Positions 38,151 through 50,738 of a stretch of DNA of 64,000 nucleotides are shown piece after piece. The notes under the pieces are model-generated. The model did not search any database. It was not told the origin of the DNA and was given only the letters and a program-made list of their open reading frames with translations. Source of the DNA: Anseranas semipalmata. Lineage: Eukaryota > Chordata > Aves > Anseriformes > Anseranatidae. The stretch spans positions 64,832-128,831 of the forward strand of contig VXAA01000956.1 in assembly GCA_013399115.1 (NCBI GenBank). The letters are read 5' to 3'. The stretch's first letter is position 1, and the number at the start of each line of letters is the position of its first letter. The position numbers were made by a program, and so were the translations under genes.

Positions 38151-41100
38151 CACTACCTCTTGCCACATTTGTCTGGAGACTTTTATTTCAGAGGTGCCAA
38201 CAGCACAGGTTCCTCTGAGCTTTTAAATCACATATAAACTTTATCATCCTCCTCTTAAGAAACGCTGAGTGATCTTTCTGTAAAAGATAATTTTGTCACA
38301 CCTTCATTATGGTAAAGGTTTAAAGTCTGTTCCAGCTTCTCTGAGAACTGTTCTCTAAAATTCCCGTGTCCGGACACCATACCTCTGTTATAAGGCATTT
38401 ATCCGTCAAAATGTTTCATTATAAATTTGCCATCAGGCCACTTCCTTTGTTTTGCAGTCCAACCATTTTTTCTTATTTGTTTTGCAGTCCAGATGCTCAA
38501 TTTGCAACATTCCCAGACAAAATGGCTACATAAGTACTTGAACTCCAAAGCTCAGTGAAAGAAGCTTGAGCTCTAATCTCAGTACCAGCAGTAGGGGAAG
38601 AGAAAAAGAAGAAAAAAAAAAAAAAGNAAAAAAAAAAAAAAGGAACTACTCTCAACCAAAGCCTCTTTGCACACCTCCAGTACATCCTTCAGTGCCACCA
38701 GTGCCAAAGCTGATTTCTCATAGTTCTGGAGGCCAATAAGCAGAACTCAGCCATTCCCCACAGTAGCTCATCCTCTGCTCCTCTCAGAAGTTGAAGCCTT
38801 TGATGGGTGACCAAGGGCACCTTCAAAACAAAGTCAGGCAAGGCTGTAATTCTGCAGTAAAGTGCAGGCTGGTACCATTTGTAACCCCCTCCCCACCTCT
38901 GTTCTTGCACTGTTTAAAAGCAAAACACTGTAAAATATTGAAAACATTCTTGTATGTCTTGTTGACTGCATTTGTTTCAGATACAAGCTGAAGCTAAGTA
39001 AAGACTTGGATGAGCAACACTAAAATGTGGCTATATTTAGGTCTCAGCATGTTAATGTTTCTATTTGTTGCACAGCCCTAAGGAATTCTTCAGATAGCTT
39101 TTATGGTATTTCTGTTGCCAAGGAAACGCCTTGTCGTGTGTGTGCGTGTATATAGAGAGCCTGCACAATTTCCATCTCCACTCGCAGACACAGAAATTCA
39201 TGTTGCATGAAAGAAGTCAAAGACGCAACATAGAAATATCGCTGCATGTATATGGGTAAATACAAAGGGAGGAATAGTGCTTGTCGCATCGTCCCTGTGA
39301 CTCACATCTGTCCCTCCAGACGTGCCGCACCTTCCTTTGAGTGCTTTGGGCTGACGATGCTCCTTGCTCCCAGAGATGGGACAACGTCTAGGTCACAGAT
39401 AGCTGAGTAAGATCTTTGAACCTGTGCTCACTGTCCCATGGCAGCAGAGTCAGTGCACCTCTTTCAGTTAGCTTTTGCCTGATAGCCTCATTCACAGGGA
39501 GGGATTTAAGAAACCATAGAGGGGTCAGGAATTAGATGACTGAGTTATTTTTTCTTCCCCTCCCTCCAGGGTTTGCTATATTAATAAGTCACAATTCTGC
39601 GAAGTGACAATCATGGGAAGTGACAACTATTTGGAAGATTGAAGCATCTGTCTTACTTGGTCTGTGCCCCCTCATGCCAGGAGAGAACTGACATGACATG
39701 ATCAGAACAGAAGTTTGGACTAAATCTTTCACAGTCTGTTAGGGCAAGCAGAGATGGCTGTTGGAGGATTTTCTTCAGTAGGATACCACACAGTCAGCTC
39801 TGGGAGCAGGGAGGGGGCAAGCAAAGGAGGGAAAAGAAGAAAAAAATATTTGCATTTTTAAAAGCCTTTCCTCACAGCAGTTTCTGAGCAAATGTAGGTC
39901 AGCTGTAGGATCCCTTTCCCACAGGGCCAATAGGAAAAGGGTTTTCTGGTGCTGCCTTTCCCTGGCCTGGTTTAGAATCAGCATATTTTTTTTTAAACAG
40001 ACATCCAGCTGCTTCTAAACCTCATGCTGTGGGTGAGAGGCTTACAGCTAACTAGATTTAGGCAAACTGGTGACTACCTACAACAGTTCAGCTAGATCCT
40101 TCTTTCTCTATTTATTTAGATATTGCACCTTCAGTTTTTCATCCTTTCTTCACTCTAGATGTTAGTCTTTAGGGTAAATTGCAGATCACACACACCCCAG
40201 ACTCCCATGGAAATCTGTGAATCACAGAGAATTTTGCTGACCTTTAAAATATTACTTTTCAGGTTTGTCATATTTCTTGTTGTCCATAGTGAGTCTTGCA
40301 AATTTTCATTAGTTTCAGCAAGAGCTTTCTTTCAGGGATACAGTGTCACTGTATTTATCTCCTGGAAGGAACAGTTGTTGAACAGCAGCTGAAATTTACT
40401 TAGTGAACTTACTAGAGAGCACAAGGCCAGTTTCCCAAACAAATGTCCATGATGGTGTACAAAAAGAGTACCCATGATGACACATCCTTTATATGAACCA
40501 AAATCATTTTTGCTGTCCTTTTCACATCCAATGGCCAATTCTGTCTCCCTGTGCATATTAAAAGAATTCATACATTGGTGAAATCTAGATCTGGCAATGT
40601 TGCTTTTTTCCAGATAAGTAAATTCTGTCCTCCAACATTACATGTCAGTTTTGCTACCCACTTTTAGATATTGACTGCCTCCTCTGAAATTAAGTTCTTG
40701 TGATTGTCGTAAAGATGATTCTAAAGGATGATGGAAATGGGTTCAGAATATCAGAGCCCTGCATGTCCTGGAAATTGTTTTCCTCTTCTACAATAAGGTT
40801 ATCTCCACTACTTAGTGTGGGATTGTCAGTTTAGATCAGTGCTTTGCTTTACAGTGGAATCAAATACAAATTGACATGGTTTTAATTCACCGTTCAGTTC
40901 CCTGAAACCTGGAGCACTTCAGGGGACAGTTTGGTTCATGGCATAATTTCCAGAGGGCTTAGGTACATCTGAGACTACTTTCCATTTTGTCTCCTGGTTA
41001 TACCTATCTAGTGATGCATCTGTAGTCACAAACACTACAACATTGCATCTTCTCTTGAAACATGCCTATGAGTACAAGAAAGGTAGGGGAAGAAAATTAA

Positions 41101-41788
41101 TCACTGTACCTCAAGGTCTTCAGAAGACCATATCTGTCTGACTTAGTAGTTCTTTGCACCAGAAAATAAAAGCAGCCACATGGTGCTGAGAAATCAGGTG
41201 ATGCACAGCCAGTTCAATTTCCGCCGGAATCTTACTTTGATGTCCTGACTGCAAGCTTGTACCCTAGGAAGGAATTGAGGTGGCCAACCATTTCGTGTCT
41301 GAAGCAGAAATGAGAAGATTCTTTCCTATAGCAAACAGCGGCAGAGCAAACTTCAAATGTCTGCTTTTTCCCTGGTGTAGGAATTACAAGCCTCCTCATG
41401 TTGTACCCCAAATATCTAAAATAATTGTCATGGGTGCAGGAAAGCATAGTGAAACACATCACTCGCCTGATTTTGTCTTTCTCTCTCCATGCCAGTGCAA
41501 ACACTTGTCACATCTGTGTTTAAAGCCAGGTACAGTTTTATACTACAAGCACATAGATCAATACAAAATGATTTAGGTAATTGGAAATTTGCAAAAGAAT
41601 TAATTTAAATTTTCCTTTACTGCAATGAAAGTCTGCTTCATTTGCCAAAGAAACCTTTGTGCTTCACCCTTTTAAGGGAGAAGTGTTGAACAGGTGTCTG
41701 CTGCTGAAGGTAATGGTAATCATACTTTCTAAGAGGATAAGCATTCACTCATTTATACATTGTTTATTCCTTCAGTTACCTTAAACTG
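38151..41788. other. Unassigned non-coding stretch
   Basis: No gene is recognised. It contains the A-rich run at 38612-38641 with one undetermined base and a short TATATAGAG/GTGTGTG patch near 39135-39156. Frames are at most 98 codons, overlap each other on both strands at 41232-41576, and lack motifs. Confidence 0.55.
38612..38641 (+). repeat. A-rich run with one undetermined base
   Basis: Fourteen A, one G, one N (38627), then fourteen A. The N inside the run indicates unresolved length or base identity. The minus-strand frame across it (poly-Phe) is an artefact. Confidence 0.9.
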
Positions 41789-41803
41789 AAAAAAAAAAAA
41801 AAA
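41789..41803 (+). repeat. A15 homopolymer
   Basis: Fifteen uninterrupted A residues, about 100 bases before the AAAG microsatellite. Confidence 0.9.
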
Positions 41804-41909
41804 GAGCGCTTATCTTCATAGAAGTGTCAAAAGGCAGAAAATGTTATCACTTATCCATTTTACCTCTGTTCCCATGGCTTTGTAAAAACATCCTCCACAG
41901 CTGAAGAAA

Positions 41910-42089
<180 letters not shown>

Positions 42090-42496
42090 GTAACCTGGAA
42101 GTGTCAGAAAATTTCATAATGTTACTTAAGAAACATCCAACAACCAATTCACAGTGCAGGCGGGAAAAAGGAGGGTGCTATATGATGAAACAGGGGGAAC
42201 AAGGACACCATGTGCATAATGCCACCCATTACAGATGCTTCGTACTTCACACCTAAAGGCCATGTAGAATTGAGCTCCAGGTTTTCCTGTCTGGAATTAG
42301 ACAAGAAGAAGTTTAATAGTCCAGGACCAGCTGGACCTGGGATTCATCAATGGGCAGTGCTCAGCTTGCAAGCAAGGAAGAAACAAAAACAGAGTTCAGC
42401 TAGCCTGGGAGAGAAGGCAGAATCAGCCCTGGATGAATTCTAACAGGAGCTGAGAGAGGGAGAACAATGTTTGCTTGAAATACACATGTAATTCAA

Positions 42497-42515
42497 CAAA
42501 CAAACAAACAAACAA
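42497..42515 (+). repeat. (CAAA)n microsatellite
   Basis: Nearly five perfect CAAA units. Confidence 0.9.
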
Positions 42516-43233
42516 GGAATTCAAGTTTTGTTTTACTTACACTCTGAGTATCATTTTCATGCCACTACAGACTTCAGTATGAAACTGAGCCTCAGCTGGG
42601 ACAAAGAACCTATCAGACCAAAACACATTGAAAGACGTGGAAATTGTTTGTAGGAAACTGGCCTTTTCCTTCTGTCCAGGCTGTTGGTTGTTCGATAGCC
42701 ACTTATTTTTAAAATAACTGTTCTGCTTTGAAGACATCAATTAATATGAGGAAATAGGAGACAACTATTAAACTCTGCTTTCCAACTACTTCTTCCTGCC
42801 ACGACCATGTTGAAAGGTGAAACTTCACAGTTCCACTGCAAAGAACATTGTAGGTTGTCTTTAATAAGAACATAATAGGGGAACATCACAGAATTAAGTG
42901 GCAATAATTATACATCTCCTTTTTTGTCTCTCAAAGGTCACAGTTAAAGTCACAGAAAGAAAGTTTTCTTGGTATTACAAAAAGAGAGAGAAGAATAACT
43001 TCTGAGACTTGAGAAAACAGTCATTCTCTCTCTCTCCATACATGATGATATGTGTCTTTATGTGTCTGTTATAAACGTACACATACAATTTAGCTGGGAA
43101 TGGAAAATCATCCAATTTCTAAGAAAAGCTGGTTGTAATGTGGGACGCTGAAATACTGGAAACCATAATCAGTAATCCTTGCTAGTATGAGAAAGGGTTT
43201 TCCTAAGTTTACCTCTTCCTTTTAATACAGGGG

Positions 43234-43254
43234 AAAATAAATAAATAAATAAAT
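43234..43254 (+). repeat. (AAAT)n microsatellite
   Basis: About five AAAT units. Confidence 0.9.
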
Positions 43255-45776
43255 TTTGAATTATTTAGTCCCAGGACTACACAAAGTGCAGATTGCAGCC
43301 TCCAGATTAAAACTGCTTTTACTTCTATATGAAGTGGATTACAGAATCGGTGGTAAAATAGATACTGTGATATACACATAAAGCAGTACTTTACATCTGC
43401 ATATCTTTATATGAAAAATATAGCTGGAGTTCATTATGTTGGGTCATGTATTGAACACAACTAGAAAAAAAAAAATACTACAAGGGAGATCAGAACTGAC
43501 ATGGGGTTACCTGAAAAATCCAGACCACAATCTGTAGCTGTTCAAGACCTGCCTTGTGAGCTCTTCGTGGTGGAAAGACAGGACTGACTGATCCACTTCT
43601 GACATTTTAGGTGTCCCCACTGCTGTTTTGAATGTCCACTAGAGTTACCTTCCTCTCTCCGTTCATCTTTTAAGAAATTTAGAGTTTCTATCATTGATCT
43701 CTAACTTGCAAAGACATAGGATGAAAAGCATGTTTCACTGTGTTATAAACAGAAGAGACTGAGCTAGAAAAGATCCCTACATCATGCTAACTAAATTCTA
43801 ACCGTAATGACAGCAAAAATATAATTGAAAGTGAATATTTTTATATCTATAATATTCTATATAACAATAGAAATATATACACACATACATAAATACATAG
43901 AATAGCACTATACTTCACTATTCTTTGTGTGCTATTAATCTGACACATAGCAATTTAAATGTTAGCATAGTTTTTAAAATAAAAATCCAGTTAAATAAAC
44001 CCTTAAAGGAAATTTGAAGTTCTGATATGAGTTTCCAAAATTTCCTGACACAAGAGATATCAAAATGACATTTCAACATCTAGTTTCTATTGTGAGTTTC
44101 CATTAAAACCTGTGATTTCAACAAAAAGAATCCTTTGAAGGAAGGTTTTTTGGATTGTTTCAAATGTATGTCTTGAGAAGCCTTTTTATTTCAAGCTGCT
44201 GAAATAATATTACCATTACTACTTTCAATACCAGTACTATGTCTGAAATCTGCTACTCGTCAGGCTGAAACCTTGTTTGTACAGAAGTCATAAGTGTGTA
44301 GACTCAATGGTAGCAACAATATACTAAAGGCAAGAGAGAGTCACATTGCAGCAATCAGGGAAGGTCCAAAGCTTTTGTTTGCATTGAGGATTTTTGTTCA
44401 GGTTTTCATAGAATATAGCCATTTGCAGAATTCTCTTCTGTACATTATCTGTCCCCAAAGGTACAAATTTCTAACAAATCAAAGAATATGAGATGTTCAA
44501 ACTTGGGATTTTGGTCATATATTGCTACTGATGAAAAAATTCAACACTGCATTTGCTTGTCCTTCTTTGTACTAGAAACTGGGCTACAAGTCAAAGCCTA
44601 AGATCTACCCTGAGATGATCTTTTTGTTCCTTGCAGATATGCAGCATGGGCTTGACAATTGATTGTACTGACATGAGTATTTTGAGTGGAAACTTTACTC
44701 ATCTTCTAGACATACTCTTCTAAAATAATTATAAGAATAAAGATAGAGTTCCATAAAACATGATTGGTGTTGTGTGTATAATATTATACCCATTTTTCTT
44801 TGCACATCACCAATACAAATCTAGAATAAATGTATTTGTTTATTAACATTTTGACATGAATTGACTCAAGGTCAGAGAGGTTTGACAACAAATGAGATTT
44901 AAATCGCTATCAGGAGCAGCTTAAAGAAGCTAAAAACAAACAGTTCTCAAGGTCAGCATTAACGAACGCCAGGCAATCCTTGTGAAATTAAGCAAAGGAG
45001 AACAAGAAAACAAAGATCTTCCTTGGAGGAATGTTTGAAGGTTTTGAATAGCTCCATAGGAGATTTTCCCTCTTTTCAGTGCACTGATATTGGTTTTGGA
45101 GTTTCATCAAACTGCATCTGCCACTCCAGATACCTAGTTTTCCTCCCATTCATTCTGCCAACATTTGCCAAGTTCGTGTATTTGTGGTGGGCTTTGATGT
45201 GCATGAAAGTCTGCAACACCTTTCACATGGCATTCAGTGTAGACATACAAGTGTTGTAGGTGTAGAAAGTAAAGCTTTGATCATAATTATACTATGTAAG
45301 TGGATCTAATGGCTTCAAGAAATTGTCTTCACTCCTTGGTTTCTTGATCAAGTTTTCCACTGAAAAGTTATGGAATTTGGACACTGTAGAGTTCTGCTGT
45401 AAAGATGGATTATTCTTAACTTCTAGTGTTAAAGAGGGTTTCATTCTTTTTCCAACTCCAGTGCTTGACATGCCTAAAATGTACCAATGGTCTTCTAGCT
45501 TAGTTTTTTGTTGAGATGCTTACACAGGCAGCAAAAGCAATTCACCAGATCTTATTTCAGGATCCCTTTGCTATAAGAGTACCATTCTTCCAGTGACCCT
45601 TATTATCTTCCTCCCTTATATTTCCTTTGTGGAACATGCAAGAGAAATTTCTATTGCACCACCCTTTCCAGGTCTGTTTTGAAGGAAGCTGAGGTCCCAG
45701 CACAGCCAGCTTCACTCAGAGCATTCCTCTGCATGGCATAATCATAGTGCACAGACAGGACTCACTGGATACTCAC

Positions 45777-45918
45777 TGAGTGGCAGGTAATTCAGGTAGA
45801 AAACAGCGTTTTTGTCAAGCTTGTCCACATAAGTCTTTTCAGTTTCCACTGCATTAAACCTCTCAAGAGGATAGATGCTGCTGTTATCTGTCACATAGCC
45901 AGAGACCAGCTCTGATGA
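45777..45918 (-). CDS. Candidate internal coding exon (unconfirmed)
   Basis: This is a low-confidence exon candidate on the minus strand. Seen directly: 142 bases with one frame open throughout (47 codons plus one base), followed by a consensus donor GTGAGTAT (45776-45769). The acceptor side ends in GAGCATAG with a mediocre pyrimidine tract, and the frame is closed by that TAG, so the start is forced to 45918. The peptide includes GYVTDNSSIYPLERFNAVET and later FYLNYLP. It has no Cys, His, Met or Trp, an acidic and hydroxyl-rich makeup, and an N-x-S glycosylation motif (NSS), unlike the Cys/His/Leu-rich translations of the surrounding DNA. I recognise no family. A second donor-like GTGAGT lies 11 bases further on. 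A chance open stretch remains the most likely alternative. Confidence 0.2.
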
Positions 45919-48059
45919 CTATGCTCTGAAAACACCATCAACTAAGAGGTGACAGTAGTCAAGAAGAAATGATAGTAGGGAGAGAAACACTTCAATATAT
46001 TTTCTAGCATTCATCCCTATGAACTTAGGTGCCTACTTAGAAATACAAAGAGCACATTGTGGGTTTGGAAGCTCTGAGATTTCTGAATGGAAGGTTTTCA
46101 TTTTCTTAGAAGATTGGGGTGTTTTGTGGTTTGTATATGTACATACATGCAAGGATCAAAAAGAATGGGAATCTGGTCTCAGGTGGCAGTAATTCTGCAG
46201 TTTTATACAGCTTAAAATTCTGCATTCTGATGAAACATGTCTTTTGGGGTATATTATTGTGCATTTCCAGGTCAGGCAGTGCCTGCAAGAGGATGACACA
46301 GGTAAGTAAATTCCTACACTTCTGTGAATGCAATGACTCTGTTTATCTTTTAAGAGAGGCTGTTTGCTGTCTCTGCTGACTGACACATACATACTGTGTT
46401 GCCTCTCTCTGTTTCATTTTTTCTTATTTTATTGTTTTCCTTCATCTAATGGAAACTGAAAGAAAGAGAAACTATGTGTAGTGTTTTGTGTATGGTCAGC
46501 AGGATCTGTCCAAATAGCTGCAGCGTTTCAGAAGAAAGCTCAATGAATTTATTCCAGAGGAGTGAAAGAAGCAAGCAGCAGTAGGTGCTAACTGCCCACT
46601 GCTACAGATAATGCAATGCAGCTTGAATCCATTGGACATTACCTGGAAATCTATTTTATATGCTGTGTTTTTTAACACAACATAATTAGTGAGATGTGTT
46701 TGCTGCGATTTACAGGGTGTAAAGAAAATCATCAGTAAACCTGTGTGCCTCTTGCCCAGCAATGATTTTTACCTATCAGCCCAATACTAAAATTCTGTCA
46801 GTTGCTGCTTTTTTCTCATAAGCAAGCCAAACTCTTTTTAATATGTCTGGTCGTATTTAACTCCTCAGTCATCCTTTCCTCTAGCACCATGTGAAGTAAC
46901 CATTAGCTGTTGGAGCCACCTGAAGTCTGCTGTTACACAAGGTTTTCTTTCTAGTGAGAGCATCATCTGGTTCGGAGGCTGGATCCCTGCCTGGCTTTGC
47001 TGGTAGCTGCACTGGCACCTGCGTTGCTGCTCCAGTTATCTCTGAGTGGCTGCAGTGTCATCTGCCTGGCATGATTTAAGGAAAGTTGCACATTAATTAC
47101 ACTTCCAACAAAGCTTCACCTGGCTCCGGATTCATACAGGAAGCACTGGGGAAACTGTTCAGTGGGAGGATGAAGGCAGAGTGAATAGGGTTTGGGGGCA
47201 TTTTTTTCTCCATTCTATGATATCGACTCCATAGGGCTGAGATTTTTCTGTGTCTATGATCCCAGTATGTATGGAAGGGAAATCTCTGATGAAAGGCCAT
47301 TCAGATTTCCTGGTGCTTTTTGTGTCTGGATTTCCACATGAGCATCTGCTCTTTGCTTCTGCTTTTTTCTGAGCAGCAAGATGAGTTAGCTGGGACTGAG
47401 CACTATGCAGCTAGGTTGTGTCTGGCCCCAAAAGCAGTTTATTTATAGGTTGTGTATCTATACCTAACAATGCAGTTCAGCAGCTGCTAGATTCCTGTAG
47501 ACAAGTTTTAAAGTTTTTTTTAAGGGGGTTTAGTGTCCTAAGAATGCAGATAGGTTGGAAGGTAGAGAAAGCCTAGGTACCAGCTTTTGAACACAACAAG
47601 CTTTTGCAACGAGTTAGCCTTAAGTCTGAATTTATCCATTTCCATCCATTTCTATCATCTTCTTTCTCTTATGGTTCTCAGATGCTTCATTCAATGGAGG
47701 GCAAGATCCTGACTGAACGGTCCTTGCCTTGCACCTGGTAGAGAGCTTAGAGGGAAAGGGAGTTTGTAATAAATATATGGCTGGGATAGCAGTGTTCATT
47801 TTGCAACACACCTTTTTTAAGGGAAGTAGCTGAAAAAAATGCACAAAATATGTTTTTGTGTCACTTCTAATTCAAGAGAAAAAGGTGAATGACAAAGATA
47901 TAAAAAACACTGATTCCCTCTCATTTTTGTTTCTTTCAGGGTATGTGGGAAATGCCACAGCTGCAAACTGAAATGGGCTATGAAATATAAGCTATCAGAG
48001 ATACACCACCACTCCATATGATCAACTTTTAGCACAGTGGGTTAAGGTAAAATACTTAC
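45919..48059. other. Unassigned non-coding stretch
   Basis: No gene is recognised. A 31-base segment on the plus strand (46271-46301) sits between ATTTCCAG and a perfect CAG/GTAAGT donor. Open frames of 75-88 codons occur on both strands around 46106-46762 without motifs. Confidence 0.5.
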
Positions 48060-48160
48060 TTTAACAAAGAGTTCACTCAGGGCACCACATAACAGCAACT
48101 GTAAGCAGTAACTTGGTAGCAGCCTTGCTTTTGTCACTCCTCCTGAGTGTTTGAATGTTT
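48060..48160 (-). CDS. Candidate internal exon (weak)
   Basis: On the minus strand, a T-rich tract ending in CTGTGACAG precedes base 48160, and a strong donor-like GTAAGTATTT follows base 48060. Within these 101 bases one frame is open for 33 codons after two leading bases. The peptide includes SGGVTKARLLPSYCLQLLLC and contains a hydrophobic stretch. Its final codon is complete, so it would join in frame to the candidate at 45777-45918, which begins on a codon boundary. Another frame is also open through most of the segment (79 codons, ending at 48073), which weakens the case. No family is recognised. Confidence 0.1.
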
Positions 48161-50738
48161 CTGTCACAGTTCAGAAACACACATAAAAAAAGCTTGAGTT
48201 CATATGGCTTCAGAGTAAACCTGCTCTTCCCCTTTATCTGCCATCTGAGTCTAATCATTCTCCTTTTATGATATTGCACTGATTTCTGGAGCCACAGCTT
48301 GTGTTGTGACATTCTTAGGGTGATGATTGCTGCTTAGAGGGTATCAAGTATGCTCAGCATATTGTAGAAAGAGAGAAGAAGGTGCAGTGCACTCAAAGGT
48401 GCTTACAGGACTGCCATAAGACATAGCTCAGAAACAGAAAACACAATAGATGAAGAGCTGCTGCTTCCAAACAAAGCATTTGTGTTGCTTTAAGCAGGTC
48501 AGTAATCCCACAGAAGTCAAGTGCTTTGTTGGATCAGAGCTTCAGAAGGCTTCAGAGATAAATTTGTCTTATGGAGGCATTTGAACAAAGGCAGGGAGAT
48601 CATTTAAGGAGAGATTGCTCAGAGAGGGAAAATTAGGAGAAGAATAGGGAAGGAGAAACCGGCTAGAGTCAGACTGGTCCAGCAGCATCAAAGCTAGAAA
48701 TTTAACTCCTCTAAGGAAAGATTCAAAGAGGGGAGAATAAAACAACTTCAAAATGAAGGGAGGAAGCAGCAGCATTTTGAACAAACTGGGCTGGCAACTG
48801 AAAGGGTGAATTGCAGGTAGAATTAACTGAACCAACAAATGGAAGAAAGTTCTTTGCTCTTGCAAGAGCAATGTCATCACCACCACTGGGGTTCTGTTCT
48901 GTGGAAAAGAAGTATATGAGACAAACTGATTTCTTCAATCAATTTTAACACCACTCTTACTCAGACACAATAGCCATTGACGTCTTAGATGTCAAGATAG
49001 TATAAATTAGGCACATATTTTGGTATGTATAAAAGTTTATATGGGAGTGGAATGGCTTGTATGAAGAACCAGCTGCTCTGTAAAGAGAATGAAAGAACAG
49101 ACTGTCTATATGGGATTAAAATAAATAGTGCTGTCTTGTGCATCTGTTTCTTTTAGAGCATTGACATGAGCTGAACAGTTGATGCTGCAAAATTCTTTTA
49201 ATTGGTGTAGACATTTGCCTGTTAAGTGACTGTCCCACTCCCAGCCCCATACTTACCCTCTCTGCCTGGACGACGTGGTAATTCTTGCCTGGATTGTTGT
49301 TTAAATGGAAGCAGTACAAAATAATGAACAAAACAACAGTGAGCGGGGTGCAATTAAGCTACCAACAGAGAGCACAGGATCTAACAAAAAGTAAAGAAAA
49401 AAAGCATCACAGAGGGAAGCTCATACAGAGGTTTATACACGCACAACATGACTAATCTGTGAGCAGTATGAAGCCCGCTTGCTTTTATTTTTCACAACCA
49501 GTGGGGTCACTAGAGAGGCCTCCTAGTGCCTCTGCTGGCACCGAGTCTCTCAGGTGCCATGTGGTGGAGCAGGTCCCAGGACCAGGTGTGGCTTATGTCT
49601 GTGATAGATGGAGATGATTTGCTTTGTCCCTCCTCATTCCACCAGGGATTTCCTACAAAGTCAGGCAGGAAGCCCTCACCTTGGAGACCTCCATTCCCAC
49701 TCCAGTGACTGCTACAAGGTGGATCTGGACTTCCCTGTCCATTCATTCCTGGATAATGAAAGAAGGACCAGCTGTCCCCAAGACCTCGGAAAAATAAATT
49801 CTTTGAAGCATTCTGTGTAAAGTTACTGTTTTACCATTTTTCAGGTATTGATTTTTCTCTAGTCTTCATCACCAGCCTACAGAGAGGCTACTTGGATTTT
49901 TTATTGTCACAAAAGAAATATTTTAGTTATGCTGCAGTGACAGAGGAGATGCCTCAACTGTCTCTAAGAGGAAGGAAAGTTCTTGTTCTCTTCTGGTATA
50001 TTAAACAAGGGCTAGACCCCCTGCATGTGAGAGGAAAACTGCCACTTGCTTGCCTGAAGACTCCAGCACTTCCAAGTTAGAGTTGTTTTTCTCAACCATA
50101 CAAGGATGCACTTACCAAACTAGAATGTACTTACTTTTGACTCATAGACATCCAAGGAAGAGCAGAATCAGGCCCATCATTTCCAGTGTTAGGCTCAGAT
50201 GAGTCAGCTATCAAGTAGGGTCATAGGGTGATTACCAGTAGTAAGCATAGGGTATTTGTTCTTTCACACACCTCTGCCAGTCTCCAGGTTTAAAGAGATT
50301 TGGAAGAAAAGATGAATCTCCCAGTGCTAAATAATAGCACTTAATTTGTAATCAGTTGTCCGGTCCATACACATTTAGTTGTTTGGACATATTCCTACCA
50401 CTGTAGTTTGCTTGCAGAGAGACACACAAAATATTTTTGGAGGGGGTGGGAGGTGGTTGGTTAGTTTTTCTTTCTGAAGTGGGAGCAAAATGAGTAATCC
50501 AAATGCAAATGTCCGGAATTTACTATTTAAGAGATAATAAATGTCATGCTGTTACTGAAAAGCCACCCAGAGATGGCTCTAGAGTAACAGTTTGGAGAAT
50601 CTGATTAAGGATTCCCTGACTAAAAGCATTGATTCCAACTGATTAAATTAAAACAAATTTAGAAAGCAGAATCAAAGTGTCTATGAAGAAGCCCTTTTTG
50701 ACAATGGAGCCACCAGGAGTGAAGTCACCAAGGAAGGA
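48161..50738. other. Unassigned non-coding stretch
   Basis: No gene is recognised. A purine-rich block at about 48570-48660 explains the 105-codon minus-strand frame (48569-48886). The patch at 49500-49760 is more GC-rich and open on both strands but has no domain. Confidence 0.5.

Larger units (their letters stand above)
42090..45776. other. Unassigned non-coding stretch
   Basis: No gene is recognised. Small CAAA (42497-42515) and AAAT (43234-43254) microsatellites are present, together with an AT-rich patch at 43820-43920. On the minus strand, 42541-42609 is open between a T-rich acceptor-like tract ending in TCTGATAG and a donor-like GTAAGTAAAA, but 23 codons is far too short to support a call. 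Confidence 0.5.

Noticed and set aside
38497..38685. Poly-Phe frame containing an undetermined residue
   Set aside because: Reads through the A-run with the N at 38627.
42541..42609. Minus-strand 69-base segment between splice-like signals
   Set aside because: Only 23 codons, and its phase does not fit the nearby 45777-45918 candidate.
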